A stretch of 64,000 nucleotides of DNA, from the NCBI GenBank assembly GCA_003049485.1, contig PYST01000161.1, forward strand, positions 1-64,000. Reading direction: 5' to 3'. Of this stretch, positions 45,050 through 56,985 are shown piece by piece. Within the stretch, counting starts at the first letter, position 1; each line of letters opens with the position of its first letter. The notes beneath the pieces are model-generated. The model had not been told where the DNA came from. It saw only the letters and a list, made by a program, of their open reading frames with translations, and did no database searches. A program made the position numbers and the translations under genes. This stretch comes from Ophioceras dolichostomum (lineage: Eukaryota; Ascomycota; Sordariomycetes; Magnaporthales; Ophioceraceae).

Positions 45050-48000
45050 CTTGTGTGTTTGTGTCTTGTGTTTGTGTAGCGAGCGTGGCGGGAAAACAGG
45101 GAACAGGGAAAGACGTTATGGTCTCAGCCCTGGCCGTCGTCCTTCTTCTTCGACCTCACCGTCTCGTTAACGTCGGTCAGTAGTCCGTGGTTCGCGTCGT
45201 CGTCGTCGGCGTCGTCGTCGTTATCTCGTCGAGGTCGAAGTCGAATGTGTCGTCGACCTTCGTCGGCAGTTCGTTCGACGCGAGAAAACGTGATGGTGTG
45301 CGCGATGATTAGGAGATGATTTAAAAAACCGGGAGCGCGAGTCCGGACCGAGAGCCTCAAACAATGCGGGCGTCGTCGTGCAAGTATGTGGTATGCAAAC
45401 AAGCGAGGGTATGATTCGATGATCGACAAGGCAGTCGAGACTTCTAAAGCTGCTCAAAGTTCATGCGGCGGATTTCTGTTGGGTGGCAGAAGAAACGGCT
45501 GGAATGAAGCTCAAAACAATTCGGGCTGCGCTGTGGGAAGATCCGAGGTTCTTTCCCCCTTCCTCCACGAGTCAACGAGGACAAAAGGCAAGCAGGCTAG
45601 CCGAAAATCGGGAGATAGGAGCGTTCAGCAAAGAGGCGCAGCGATTGCCAACGGATTCCTTGTGTTCGGTGTTGTTGATGCTTTGTGTTGCTGTTTTGGT
45701 TGGGCCTTGTACGCTGGGGCTTCGTGATGCGTTGGTCGAGCTTGTTTAGCTGCACCAATTCTTGGATTTCGTTAAGGGGCGGCGGCGTCTGACGACTTCC
45801 TCTTCTCCTTTCTCTTCTTAAGCAATAAAATTAAATAGCGAGCGACTGTAAAATGAAGTGGAAAGCAAATGACTCTGGTCAATAGACCATTGAACAGTGC
45901 CCCCAAAAAGCGAGTGAATAATGAAGGAGCCTCTCTCTTGTCAGTTGGGTGATTCCTTGACCCTGTTCGTCAACAACGAGCGGACACAACAGGAAAGAAG
46001 GGGAGAAAGGAGGAGAACAGAATGGCTGCACAGTGGGTGAAAAGTCGACAAATCCTGATGATGGGTGTGCAGGGGGTCTCCACCGGCACCGCCAGCAAGA
46101 ACGGGACCTGGCCAAATCAGGGCATTCTCGTAATGAGTGGCGTTCCCTGACGGCACAATGGTGGGCCGTTGGCTCCAAATTCCCTGGGGCCACACATCGA
46201 CGGCCCCAGGCTTGGGAACGCTTGAAAACTCACCATCGTTTTCAGGCATCTGTCATCGTTCTTTCTGAAGCCAAGCGAAGAGCTATGTGCAACTAAACTA
46301 CGATGCAGTAAGGTGACGTTGAAGCAGACTATCGATGGAGCTAAAAACGTCAATCTCACAGAGATTGCCCGACGGCATCCCATCGCCGAGCTGCTCGCCG
46401 TTAACATCTCTTCTGAGGATATATCACGTGCGTCTCCGGGATAAAGTCCACAGTGGTTCGCCGGATACCTGCATCATTCCGCAGAACGTTGAGAAGGTTC
46501 CTGCAAAAAGGCAATTGCTCCCCTGTCCCTGTCCTGCCTGCAAAGACTCACCAATCAAGAAAATCCTGCTTGTGGGCGGGCCGTGGGGAAATGTTGATGC
46601 TCAATCAGTCCCTGCGATACGAAAGCCCTCGACCCCATGACGTTGATTGTCAGCATGAATCCTCGTATTTCGCCAAGCTCTCCGGAAGAAGTCGCCTTCC
46701 CGCCGTGCTAGCTCAAAATAGAAAAGGGAGCCAGAACTTGCGGCAACTGGAACACGGACCTGGGGAAAGAGTCTAGACTCCAGATTCTGGAGACAGAAAG
46801 GCTCCTTGACAGCCTCGTTGACCACTTATCATATCTTGCTTGTTGTCATAGGTCGCCTCACCTTTCCGTTGTGCAACTGTAGTCGAGATTAAATCGATAT
46901 GGTTCGTCCGTTGAAATTTGCTGGTTGACCCCTGCCACTGCATATGTACAACCTCGACAATATCTTGCGCAGTCCACGATGCCAGAGCAAGCACTTGGTA
47001 CTTTGCAGATGGAGGTCCGCCCGCCAAGACCGGCACTTGGGAAACGAGAGAAGCAGGCATCATGCTGCGTAACCTGCACGGAACCTGGGGTTGAACGTTT
47101 CTGTACATACATCTACCAGCACCTACATACATGCAAAACACTGCATCGAGTTGGAACATTGCCATCTTTACCCACATAGGTAGGTAGGGAATAGGGGAGT
47201 CCTTGAGTTGGAGACAGTATCGCTAGCTCTTAACTAGGTAGGTACCTTGGTATATTCCTATGCCTACCACCTGGGAGACAAAACCAACTTGCAGGAAATC
47301 ACCCTATCGAATTGCTCGTGAGACTTCTTGCCTGGTCGGTGCTACTTCCTTGGGCATCTCGAGGCCTTCCGAATAGCCCTCTGTTGAGAATAGCCTTGTG
47401 TTGGGCCGCACTCATCTACATTACCCCACCGACCCTATTGCTCGGCTCGATGTAGTCTCACAACTAGTCCGAGAGGGAAGAGCCAACCTCCCAAATTTGG
47501 TCGCTAGTCCACATATCATCTCGTCTGCCGCGTCATGGCTGAGCCCGGTAGTCTCCAATAGATCGGAAGACGGCCGTACTAAGATGGGTAGTTATGTGTG
47601 GAGGATGCGACCAACTCCTGAAGGAGCTCCTACAAGTCTCCAGCTACATATTCCCAGCGTATCCTGGGCCGACATACGCCGCAAAGTAGCAAATAGACCG
47701 GAAAATCTCGACTGTCTATGGGTGTAAATTGACATTGTTTTAAGAATTTCTTTTCGTAAAGCACTTCGGTGGCGGATTTTGCTCGGTGATGGAAGCCAGA
47801 GTGGAGGGATACACCGGCACCAGATGAACAGAATCCAGCACGGATAACGTCTAAGGAGCGGGGCTATGAACCACAGTTTGACAAGTGGAAAACGAAGTTC
47901 GGAGGCTAGGTCGGCAATGATACTAGGCATCTTCCGCTATCTCGAAAATGCTCTGTAGTCCTCCCTGCGAAGCTCCGCAGCTTTCAATGGGGCCACTGAG

Positions 48001-49388
48001 CACGACAGTAACACCAACGGCAGACCATCAGTACAGCCCTGGGAGTCATGGCGGATGACGAGGGCTGCGCGGTTTAGTCAGGGAGGGTGCCGGAACACTG
48101 GACGTCCGTCCAGCCATTCAATGAGTCTTCCTTGCCCGGAGGACGCCCACCAGCGTTACTTATCGCGTCTGCTCTCGAGTTCAAGGCATCAGCGGAGGCT
48201 ACTAAGTTCGAGCGGCCAAGCAGGCAGGCAACGCACTTCCATCTTCTGAAAGTCCGAGAGGGAAAGGAGACACACATGACATCCTCAACCAGCGCAAAAA
48301 GAGACTAACGGAGAAAAAGCAGCGGAGGACAAGGATCACCGCCGAAGGTTCGGTAGATTGATAAGAAATATCTGCTAATAAGTAATGACCCTGTGACATC
48401 CCGAAAGAATAAACCAGTATCCATCCATCCATCATTTCCCCTTCACACACGCACGCGCGCACGCACAGTCAATGGCCAAGGACGTTATGGGGGAATTATA
48501 CCAAAGAAAGGGAAAAAAAGAAATACGCGAGACGCGGAACACAAAAAAAGCCCATGGCCAAATCTGTGGGCAGACGACGACGCGAACACACGCATTCACA
48601 CACGGGCAGACACACAGCAAGCACCACCACCAGCCAGCAGCCTGGCCAGCTTAGATAGGGAGATATTTAAGGAGACAAGGGAAAGGGTAACTAACAACAC
48701 GGGCATCAAAAAAAACCATCCCGCCCAAGGAAAATGAGGAAGAAGATTCGTTCGAGTAGGGACAAGAGGACAAGAGGAGACAAGACGGAAGGAAGCACGA
48801 GCTGATTAGTTATATCCTTTTTTTGGGGTGGGTGCGGAAAAGGAGAATGGAATAGAACAAGAACAGCTTGGGCGAGTGGATCTTTTGGGGGGGTGGTTGG
48901 AATTTTCGCTTTCCTTCCCTCGCACAGGATAAATAGAATAAGAGGAAAAGACCTCCCTCGTGTCATAAGCTACTGCTACCAAGGGGACGCTACGAAAGGG
49001 TGCAAATGAAGAGAAGGGATGGAAATAAGACTCGAGATTTTGGGGGAAATACGGAAAAGGGGGACCAAGGGGGACCTGTGAGCATGCCGGCGTGCCGTTC
49101 AGACAAAGTGCCAAATACAACCTGGCAAACCGGGGAATCGAGGACTGTGGTGAAATTGGCCAAGTGCTGGGTGGGTAGATCCGCTGTGAGTATCGAGAAC
49201 GGCGGGATGTTGGTGAGGGGTGTCATCAAAAAGGTATCGCGAGATGTACGTCGAAGTCGTGTCTAAGAGTAGCAGCAAATGCCGCAAGGGCACCGACCGA
49301 AGTGATATAGTAGGGCGGCGGTCATTGGAAGGGTCCAGCAACGCCAAAGGTAGGTGTCGGTGGGAGACGACAGAGGAGAGCAGACTCT
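45050..49388. other. 4.3-kb spacer without supported genes
   Basis: It has a (GTC)n-type run at about 45187-45225, dispersed TAGGTAGG motifs (47171-47250), AC/GC-rich alternating sequence near 48443-48470 and A-rich stretches (48690-48740). Short frames do not resemble known proteins on either strand. Confidence 0.4.
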
Positions 49389-52172
49389 CTATCTTTGCTT
49401 GGCAGTAGTCTGGAAGAGCTCTGGAAAGTTTTCTTTGGCATATTGCTCGCAGGCCTAGGATGAGGCGAAAAAAGTCACGTTAGAGAAAAGTGGCCGGTGA
49501 TGGGAACATGACCCCACGCATGGCGCGCGTAGGTACCATCAAGGTGGTGAGCAGTGCTGTATACGTGGAAGGGAAGGAGCTGCATACCTTGGCTGGTTTG
49601 CCAACCTTGGCGCCAATGACCTTCCATTTGCTGGCCTCGTACTCCTTGATGGCGTTCAAGAGGGCTTGGCTCTGTGGGGGTGGCGGTGTGTCAGCAACAA
49701 ATATTCCTTGCACCGGGATAGTGTTAACCTGATCGAAGCTGGGTGTATGCGTGTGTGGTCTTCATCCGCTATCTTATTGCTTCGTGGGAGGAGCAAGCGC
49801 CTTCAGTCGAAGCCGGGATGGGATGGAGAAAGGAAGGAGCCTCGGGAATGTGGGGACGAATGCGGCGGGCCGGTATCGTACCTCGTCTTCGGCGAATTCG
49901 GCATAGTGCATGTCCTGGAGAGAACCGAGAGGACCGAGTCAGCATACAACTCAAAAACCAGATCATGAACTGTTAAGGAGGGAGTCGGGGACATGCGATG
50001 GGGACATGCGACGAACCTTGTACCAGTGCTTTTTGACACTACCTTCTGTCCGAGTCGGGAAGGTCTAAATCCAAGGAAGCAAGAAAACGTTAGTGTGGGT
50101 CCCTAACATATCCTTCAACCAGACGCAAATCCAGATCGTCCGGTCCACGCTAGCGAACAACGGTATCGCATCAAACGCGATATTGTCATTCCGGGGCAGA
50201 GTCGAACCTTGGCGATCTCGGCCCAGCTGTTGCCGGCGTCACGCATCTGCTTGAGGCGGTGCTCCTCAGCTGCGGACCAGGGTGTATTCGTCCGGCTCTT
50301 CTTCGCCGGTGGCGCCGCGGAAGTGGCGTTAGAATCGTCGGCGGCGGGTGGCGGAGCCTGCTGCTGCTGCTGTTGCTGCTGTTGCTGCTTAGCAGGAGTG
50401 GGCACCGAGGCCACGGCAGGCGAGGGCGCAACGGGGGACGGCTGCGGCGGGGCAACAGGGGTCGGAGGCATGACCGGCACCGGGGCGGCAGGTGGTGGAG
50501 CGGCTGCGGCGGGGGCTTGCGGCGCGGATCCAGGGGCGGGTCGCTTGCGCTGGCGTGGGGTGGGTGCGGATGGAGGATTTGGTGTCGGCTGCTGCTGGGG
50601 CTGCGGCGCTGCGGCTCCCTGGGCGTGTGCGGGCTGCTGCTGCTGGTGGGCGTGTTGTTGTTGCTGCTGGTGGGCGTGCTGCTGCTGCTGCTGCTGGTGT
50701 TGCGCGTGCTGCGCGTGTTGTTGTTGCTGGGTGACCGACATTGGGGGGTTCACAGGCGTGGGGTGGTGCTGCCCCTGAGGTGACTGCTGGGACTGGCGGG
50801 CGTATTGGTACCCCAAGTTCTCATCGCGTCGCGCCATGTCTGGTTGATATTGGTGTTGCGCGCTGTACCATGTGTTAGCGAATGGCGACTGGGGATGTGC
50901 TTGCATCGACTGCATCGGCGACATTGTCGCCATTTGCGCCTGTTGATGTTGTGTAGTCCATGCTGGCGGCTGTTGTGGTTGTTGTTGTTGCTGTTGTTGT
51001 TGCTGCTGCTGCTGATGCTGCTGCACAACATCGGCCCTCGACTTCTTCTTCATTGAGGGACTGGTGGAAGGGGCAGATGGGACACGGCGGACGGGCGACG
51101 TGGGCAGGGTGCTAGGCCGAATCGTGACGGCCGACGGGAAGGCAAGACGGGGCGGCGGGTGGGCGGAGAGACGAGGATATTATGGAGCCGTTGCCGTCGC
51201 CTAGACTTCCGTGCTTCTGCCACGACCACTGCCGCTGCCGCTGCTGCTGCCACTCCTGCCGCTGCTGTTGCCGCTGCTGTTGCCGCTGCTGCTGCCGCTG
51301 CTGCTGCCGCTGCGTGGGACTTGCTGCTTGCTGAACAGCGCGGAGCGAGTGCGGATGGGGAGAACGGCACTGTGACGAGATAGCAACGCGACGTGGAGGG
51401 CGAGAAGTATGGGGATTCGGGCGGGGAAGGGGAGGGATGACGACGGTGGCTGGGCCAAGGCTCGTCGCGACAGCGGCAAGCGCAGCTGCCCCCTGTTGCA
51501 ACTTGCAAAGCTTCGCGAGTGACGGGGCAAAAGCGAGCGACCAAGCAGGCAAGGCGAGCAGGAAACCAAGCAAGCGAGCGAGTGGGCAAACAAGCAAACA
51601 AGCAGAACAGGAGAGCGGGCTGGGCGGGGAGGACAGAGCGGGTAGAGCGGACACAGTGGTCCTGCGCCGGTCGGTTCAGGATTTGCTCGCTGTTCAGCTG
51701 CAACCACGGAAGACCACAACGGCGGGGCGACAAGATCGGAACGGGTCGCGGTTCAGTGAATTCCTTCGTCGCCCGTGGTCCGGTGGAACTCCATATCTTG
51801 CTGAGCTAGGTTGCGAGACGAGGCCGATGACGCGAAATGGATGGAGGTGTCCAGGTGGGATCGGAGTACATGGGGTACATATAAACAAAGTTGACAAAAA
51901 CAGAAGTGTTGTGCAGGAGCTATGGCTGGTGTAGGTGCCAGGTGCTTGTTATGGGCTTCGAGGGGGGAGGCGGAGAGCCGAAGGTGGGAGAGAAGGGAGG
52001 GGACGAAAGAGGGATGTACGAGGGACAAGTGAGGAGGTAAGGCAGACGGCACGTCACTACGAAAAGGTACAAATGTGAACGGTACTCACTGGATGTCATT
52101 GGGGTGGCTGGTGGAGTTGGCGTAGAGGTACTCCGGGACAGGGCCGACGGGGCCTACCTGCCACTGCTGCAT
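49389..52172 (-). CDS. Myb-like DNA-binding protein with poly-Gln N-terminus
   Basis: Six exons: 52172-52090, 51060-50208, 50064-50017, 49914-49882, 49671-49588 and 49454-49389, giving 388 residues. The N-terminal two thirds are Gln/His/Pro/Ala-rich, with poly-Q runs of up to 12, and probably form a disordered activation or prion-like region. A KKSR...basic patch and KKSRTN precede one Myb/SANT repeat (NTPWSAAEEHRLKQMRDAGNSW, about 286-312). That repeat continues through TFPTRTEGSVKKHWYK over two exon joints. A second helical block follows (ESQALLNAIKEYEASKWKVI and CEQYAKENFPELF), a pattern of fungal Myb-like regulators. The first coding intron is 1029 nt. An alternative in-phase upstream exon (53149-53102, donor GTAAGTACC, acceptor TACATAG at 52176) would add 17 residues. 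The target genes are unknown. Confidence 0.85.
51225..51315. repeat. CTG/CCG trinucleotide-rich tract in intron 1 of the Myb-like gene
   Basis: Runs of GCTGCTGCCGCTG occupy this stretch inside the long intron. They can be read as poly-Ala or poly-Gln in spurious frames but lie outside the spliced coding model. Confidence 0.75.
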
Positions 52173-53724
52173 GATCTATGTAGAATCGTAACAGGTGAGA
52201 ACAGGGGCCGAGGCCAGAGCAAGGGAAAAAAATTCGTCAGCGTCGAGGACGTGTAATGATCGAGAACTGCGAGCTCGCAGATACGCAATCAATGCAATGA
52301 GGGCGAGTGAATGATGTGCTCGAGGAAAGCGTTCGACGAGCACTGCTCCAAAAGCTGCCAGCCGTGGTACCAATTCAACCTCGTGCGAATGAGTTCCGGG
52401 TCGAGACTGAGGTTTGTTGCTAGTTGAAAGTCCCAGAAAGGAACCCAGGCCAGTGTGCTTGTGCTGGAGAGAGAGACACGAGAGAGGGGGAACTTTAGGA
52501 GAGATCGATGGGGGCATGTGGAGGTGGCGGGCGGCCCTGGGAACTGATGGCTACGGCTGGTACCGAAAGTACTGCGTGGTAGTGGCTACCACAGTGCAAA
52601 TTGGAGCCTGAAGAAAATTCGGGTGGGCTGGGCGGACGCGCCGGGTTGCAGGTGCGCACAGGCGGTTGAGACTGGAGAGGGACGGATGCAAGACTGATGC
52701 GAAGAACAGCCTGGAACGCCCGCCGCGTCCACCCGATCCATCAATCAATCAAGCCAGGGCATGGTGGAAGGAGAAGAAACCTCATCTGTTCCCCCTCCTC
52801 CTCTTTCCCTCGGTCTGTGTCCTTCCATCCCAGTTGCGCGTTGGCTGCTCGTTCCCGTCCGTCTGGTGTTGCGAGCTGCCGTGGCTGCCAGTCGCGTGCT
52901 CCAGGAAGTTCCATTCACTCGAGGTCATCGAGAATTGATACCACAGCCGTAGCCATTTATTTTCTTGCCTTCTTTTTTTTTGGTTCTTTTTCTTTTCGCC
53001 CTCATCTTCTTTTTTTGCTCAGGTTTGCCGGGATGTGCCGGGGAAATGGTTGGGAGGGTGTGAGGCAAGGCAGAGAAACTTAAATCAAACAAGGTACTTA
53101 CGGGCAGTCTTTGACGAGCAGCAGCCGCCGTGTCAACTCGACGCTGCATGAAATCTTTGGGTGTCCTGGCAAGTAGGCAGATTCCAGAGTTAAAATGGCT
53201 CTCTTCCTCCTCACCGCGAGAGCGAACAGCGACAAAGAGCTCAGGAATAAAAAAAAAAAAAGTGAGGTACTTGGAGTGTCGGAGTGACTTCAGTGCGCAC
53301 TTACTTTTTCTTATGTGGGCGACGGGGGGACGGGGGGCTGCCGTCAGGTGGAGAAGACAACGGGTTCGCGGAAAGAGAAGCTAAGAAGTGGAGGGGGGCG
53401 AAACTTTCGAGGCAGTGAATGCGGATGGCTGGGGACGCAAAAAAACGATGGGCGAAAAAATCGGGTTCTTGTCCAATTAGGATTAATAGCTCCCGTCTGT
53501 TGCAGGTGGTTGATGAGGTTTAATGCTCCCGCTAGCCGGTCTGGGCATGCGTTCTGTGGGCAAAAAGAGAACTGGAATTGTGTGATGTGAATATGTGCGA
53601 GGTTGTGAGTGACGCAACGGTGCCGTGCGGGACGGAAAATTCGATCCCACAGTGCTCTCACACTGTACGTGTCGTGTCGGGCGCAGGTCTTTGGCGGGTT
53701 GCAGCTGGGGGTGCAAGCAGGCTG

Positions 53725-53773
<49 letters not shown>
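53725..53773. repeat. (TTGC)n microsatellite, about 12 copies
   Basis: An uninterrupted tetranucleotide run with no base differences. It creates the spurious ACLL and KQAS open-frame repeats on either strand. Confidence 0.95.
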
Positions 53774-54261
53774 CCAGGTAGCACGCGTGTGTGGTAGCTT
53801 TCCGGTCCTTTTTCTACCTGCAAATGCAGACGCCCGCCACACGCAATTAAAGCAACTTGCAATTAAAGCAACTTGAAAAGTTGGGACGAGGATGAGGGAA
53901 AAATTGAGCAAGTCGCAAAGCGTACCTTCCTGGGCAATTGGGCTAAGGGGTTGGGCAGGGAGACGGTTCGCGTCGGTAAACCTTTTCTTCTCCTTTTCTG
54001 ATTACCTCAGGCCAGGCAAAGAGTCTGGAAGACAGACAGGCAGGGTGACAAATTACGGATGGAAAAATGACGAATGTGCGATCGGGTTGTTGAAGAAACC
54101 TGACAGGGGGTGATGAAGAAGCTGGCCTATCGGTCCCAGGTAAATGGAATTGAAGTGAGATGGTGGGCGCGTCGATCGGGTACTTTGGCTGGAGGTCACT
54201 CCCAAGTCGTGAAATGACGAGCTTCAGGCGTGAGCAAAAGTTCCTTTTTTGTCGGGAAACG

Positions 54262-54365
54262 GGCGGTGGCGGCGGCGGCGGCGGCCCGTTTCTTGGGGTC
54301 GGGTGGGAATGTTTCTGCTCCTCAAACTTTGCTTTTTTTTTTCTTCTTCTTCTTCTTCTTCTTTC
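54262..54365. repeat. (GGC)n then (TTC)n microsatellites
   Basis: A GGC-rich run (about 54262-54288) and a T-run with TTC repeats (about 54333-54365) lie close together in the gene-poor region. Confidence 0.85.
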
Positions 54366-56952
54366 TTTTCTCATTCCCGTCTTTGCTCTATGCTCTCTTC
54401 GCCGCGAAAGGAATCAAGCTTGAAAGCAGGTCCGGATGTAACAGCCACGTCCAGGAATAATGGCGGCGCGACTTGAACGTAGGGCAAGATGGAGGCGAAC
54501 GTGGAGGGGAACTTGAAGTGGTAAGAGGGATCTCGATAGAGGGGTGCGGCAGTTGTACCTTTTTTGTATCTTCTTTCCATCCCTCCTGTCGCTCACAAAC
54601 GGGGTGCCTGAGGGACATTGGAACTCCCGTTGCCTTGCTGTCATTTCTTGTCCTATCAGAAGCGCAGAACACTGCGCATCCCTGATTCGATGTGATCCGA
54701 GGTGGCTCAGCAATTCGAAATTTATGGGACGCATCGACCGGGATTGGGAAGGTTAGGGCTGCTGTCGGTCCGTCAAGCTCACTGCTATCACTTAAAATCC
54801 CGTCTTGCCTTCAAACGTCTGCCTTCCACGGCGCACCCACGGGCAGACTCGGGTTGCATGCAGCATCTTGATCATTCCGGATAAGTCCAAATTCAAGTTT
54901 TCAATGTCGACTATTTCGTACACACATTCGTTATGCCGCAGCCTCGAGCCTGGTCGGCCATGGGGTGGAGTCGATTCTCAGTTGAGGCCGCCGTTGCCCA
55001 GTTTCCCACCATGATCTGAAGCTAAGACTGACAGCCAAGCGGGGTGGAGAACCACAAGATCCAAGTCTCGGCTACCTCGAGCACGGGCCAGGACTCGGTA
55101 TCTCGCAATCGTGAGAGACATCATCCATCGTTGTCTTCTCCCGAACGCCAAGTATACCTACCTGTCTACTGGAGCTATCAGGATCCATTCGTTGGATGAG
55201 ATGGATCAGGTCGTGTTTTGTTTCTGATGTCGCCATCCCACCTGCAGCCATGCGAAAAGCGAAAAACTCGAATGCGAGGCTTACATGTCGAGCCCTTTCG
55301 GACGGCTGATGACTGGCGACGACTATCATTTCGAGTGCGCGTCCTCAGCGGCGCAATCAATCATCAGCAGCTGGGCGCTGTCAGCAAACATCAACCATCC
55401 CGTGGGATGGATCCCTCTCCTCCGTGTCCTCCTGGTTCCCTCGCGTTGGCCCCAGAGAAGCTAGACGAACTAGGGAAACCCGACGCAGGACCGGCCGAGT
55501 TGACCAAGGGCAGCTAACTGTACGGTCGCTTGTGGCAAGATGCGACCCCAGACCCAGAGAAGCAATCAAGCCAAGTGCTACTCTCCGTCTTACTCTCTCG
55601 AATCAGAACTCGGGAAGGCCGGCGTCGGCAGCTTCACATGTGCTGCTGCGGCTGCATCCATGTAGCCTTTCCAACAATTCCGCGCAGCCCAGCCTCGATC
55701 TCAACCAGCCGAGACCACGCTGAACTAAACAGAAAAACACCAGAGTCGACGTCGAGGGTGTCGACCAGGCCGGGTTCGGTTACTCCAATACGGGAGTCAT
55801 CTATCATATTCTCCCCGCTTCCTCCCTTAATTCCTTCCCCTCACCGTCGTCGCCGTTCACGGGATTTCGCGGAAGGCACAGGCAGAGAAAAGAAGGAAAA
55901 CGGTTTGTTTCAGTTACTGCGCGCATGTGACTCAAATCCCTTCTGATTCGCTGGGCACCGGCTGCTTGCTATCGGCGCAAATGCTTAAAAAGGTGAAGCT
56001 TGTCAGTGGCGGTCGATTTTCCTTGGCCCAACCAGATAAGTTCGGCCCCAACAGCCAGTCCGCTACGGCTAACTTTAAAAAACAAATTGGTGTGCTCGGT
56101 GAGGCTTCGCCCATTGTCCAATCAGGTGTTGGGGCGCCTAGATGCTCCGTGGAGGGCGAGAACCGTGTCTGCATGCCAAAATCAAGGTTACAAGGGGGGT
56201 TTGACGAAGAATAGGCAGTGGATTGGTCCCCGTGTTGTGCGGCGTCGCGGCCACGGTCCGATTCCCTTTAGTGTTATGATCTTATGATGTGGAGGTAGGG
56301 CTGAAAAAGGGGGGGCAAGGGTTGCGGATTGGGACGCCTTCCCGTTGACCCGATCTGGGAGCACGTACAGAAGATTCCATTTTCTCTCCCTCTCCGTGGA
56401 GGAAGTGAACAAACCCCTGTGGACTTAGGCTCAACAACCACGAGCTGTTGCGTTTAGAAGACTCGTTGCAAGGAGAGGGAGCATTGGAGAGAGCCAAGTC
56501 CGAGGTCGAGGGCAACCTATCTGTCGGACACGCCTCCTCCGACCGAAACCAACGAGACGACAACGAGACGACAACGAGAGGAGACAAACATTATTGAGTT
56601 TGTTATTTTCGTTATTCCTAACCCCCAAAGCAGGACGGGTGAGAGATGAAGATAGCGACACCGAGCCTCACTTTATTCAGTAAGATGGCTCCAGGTATGG
56701 ACGGGTTCGCCCCACAAAGAGGATGAAGAGGCGGCTCCTTTTCAGGGGCTGGTCTACTTCAACTCGATGTACCTGTATGTATTCCCCGAGAACTTCAAGG
56801 TTTCCTTGACACCATCGAAGCCACATCTGACAGGTGAGGGTTGCGCCTTGTTCAGCCTTACGCAGCACGGTTTGGTAACGGTAAACCTCCTTTCAGGCCA
56901 TCAGTTCGGCCCCCACCACCCACCACCCGCTCACTTCCCTCATTACTGCCGC

Positions 56953-56953
56953 C

Positions 56954-56985
<32 letters not shown>
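56953..56985. repeat. (CA)n microsatellite
   Basis: A CACACA run, with one GC interruption near its end, lies in non-coding sequence. A TG-rich counterpart appears near 60895-60920. Confidence 0.9.

Noticed and set aside
50209..50778. Cys/Gly/Ala-rich plus-strand frame resembling a secreted Cys-rich protein
   Set aside because: Antisense of the CAG/CAA poly-Gln tract of the Myb-like gene.
53344..53862. 172-residue minus-strand frame with KQAS repeats
   Set aside because: The repeats are a translation of the (TTGC)n microsatellite.
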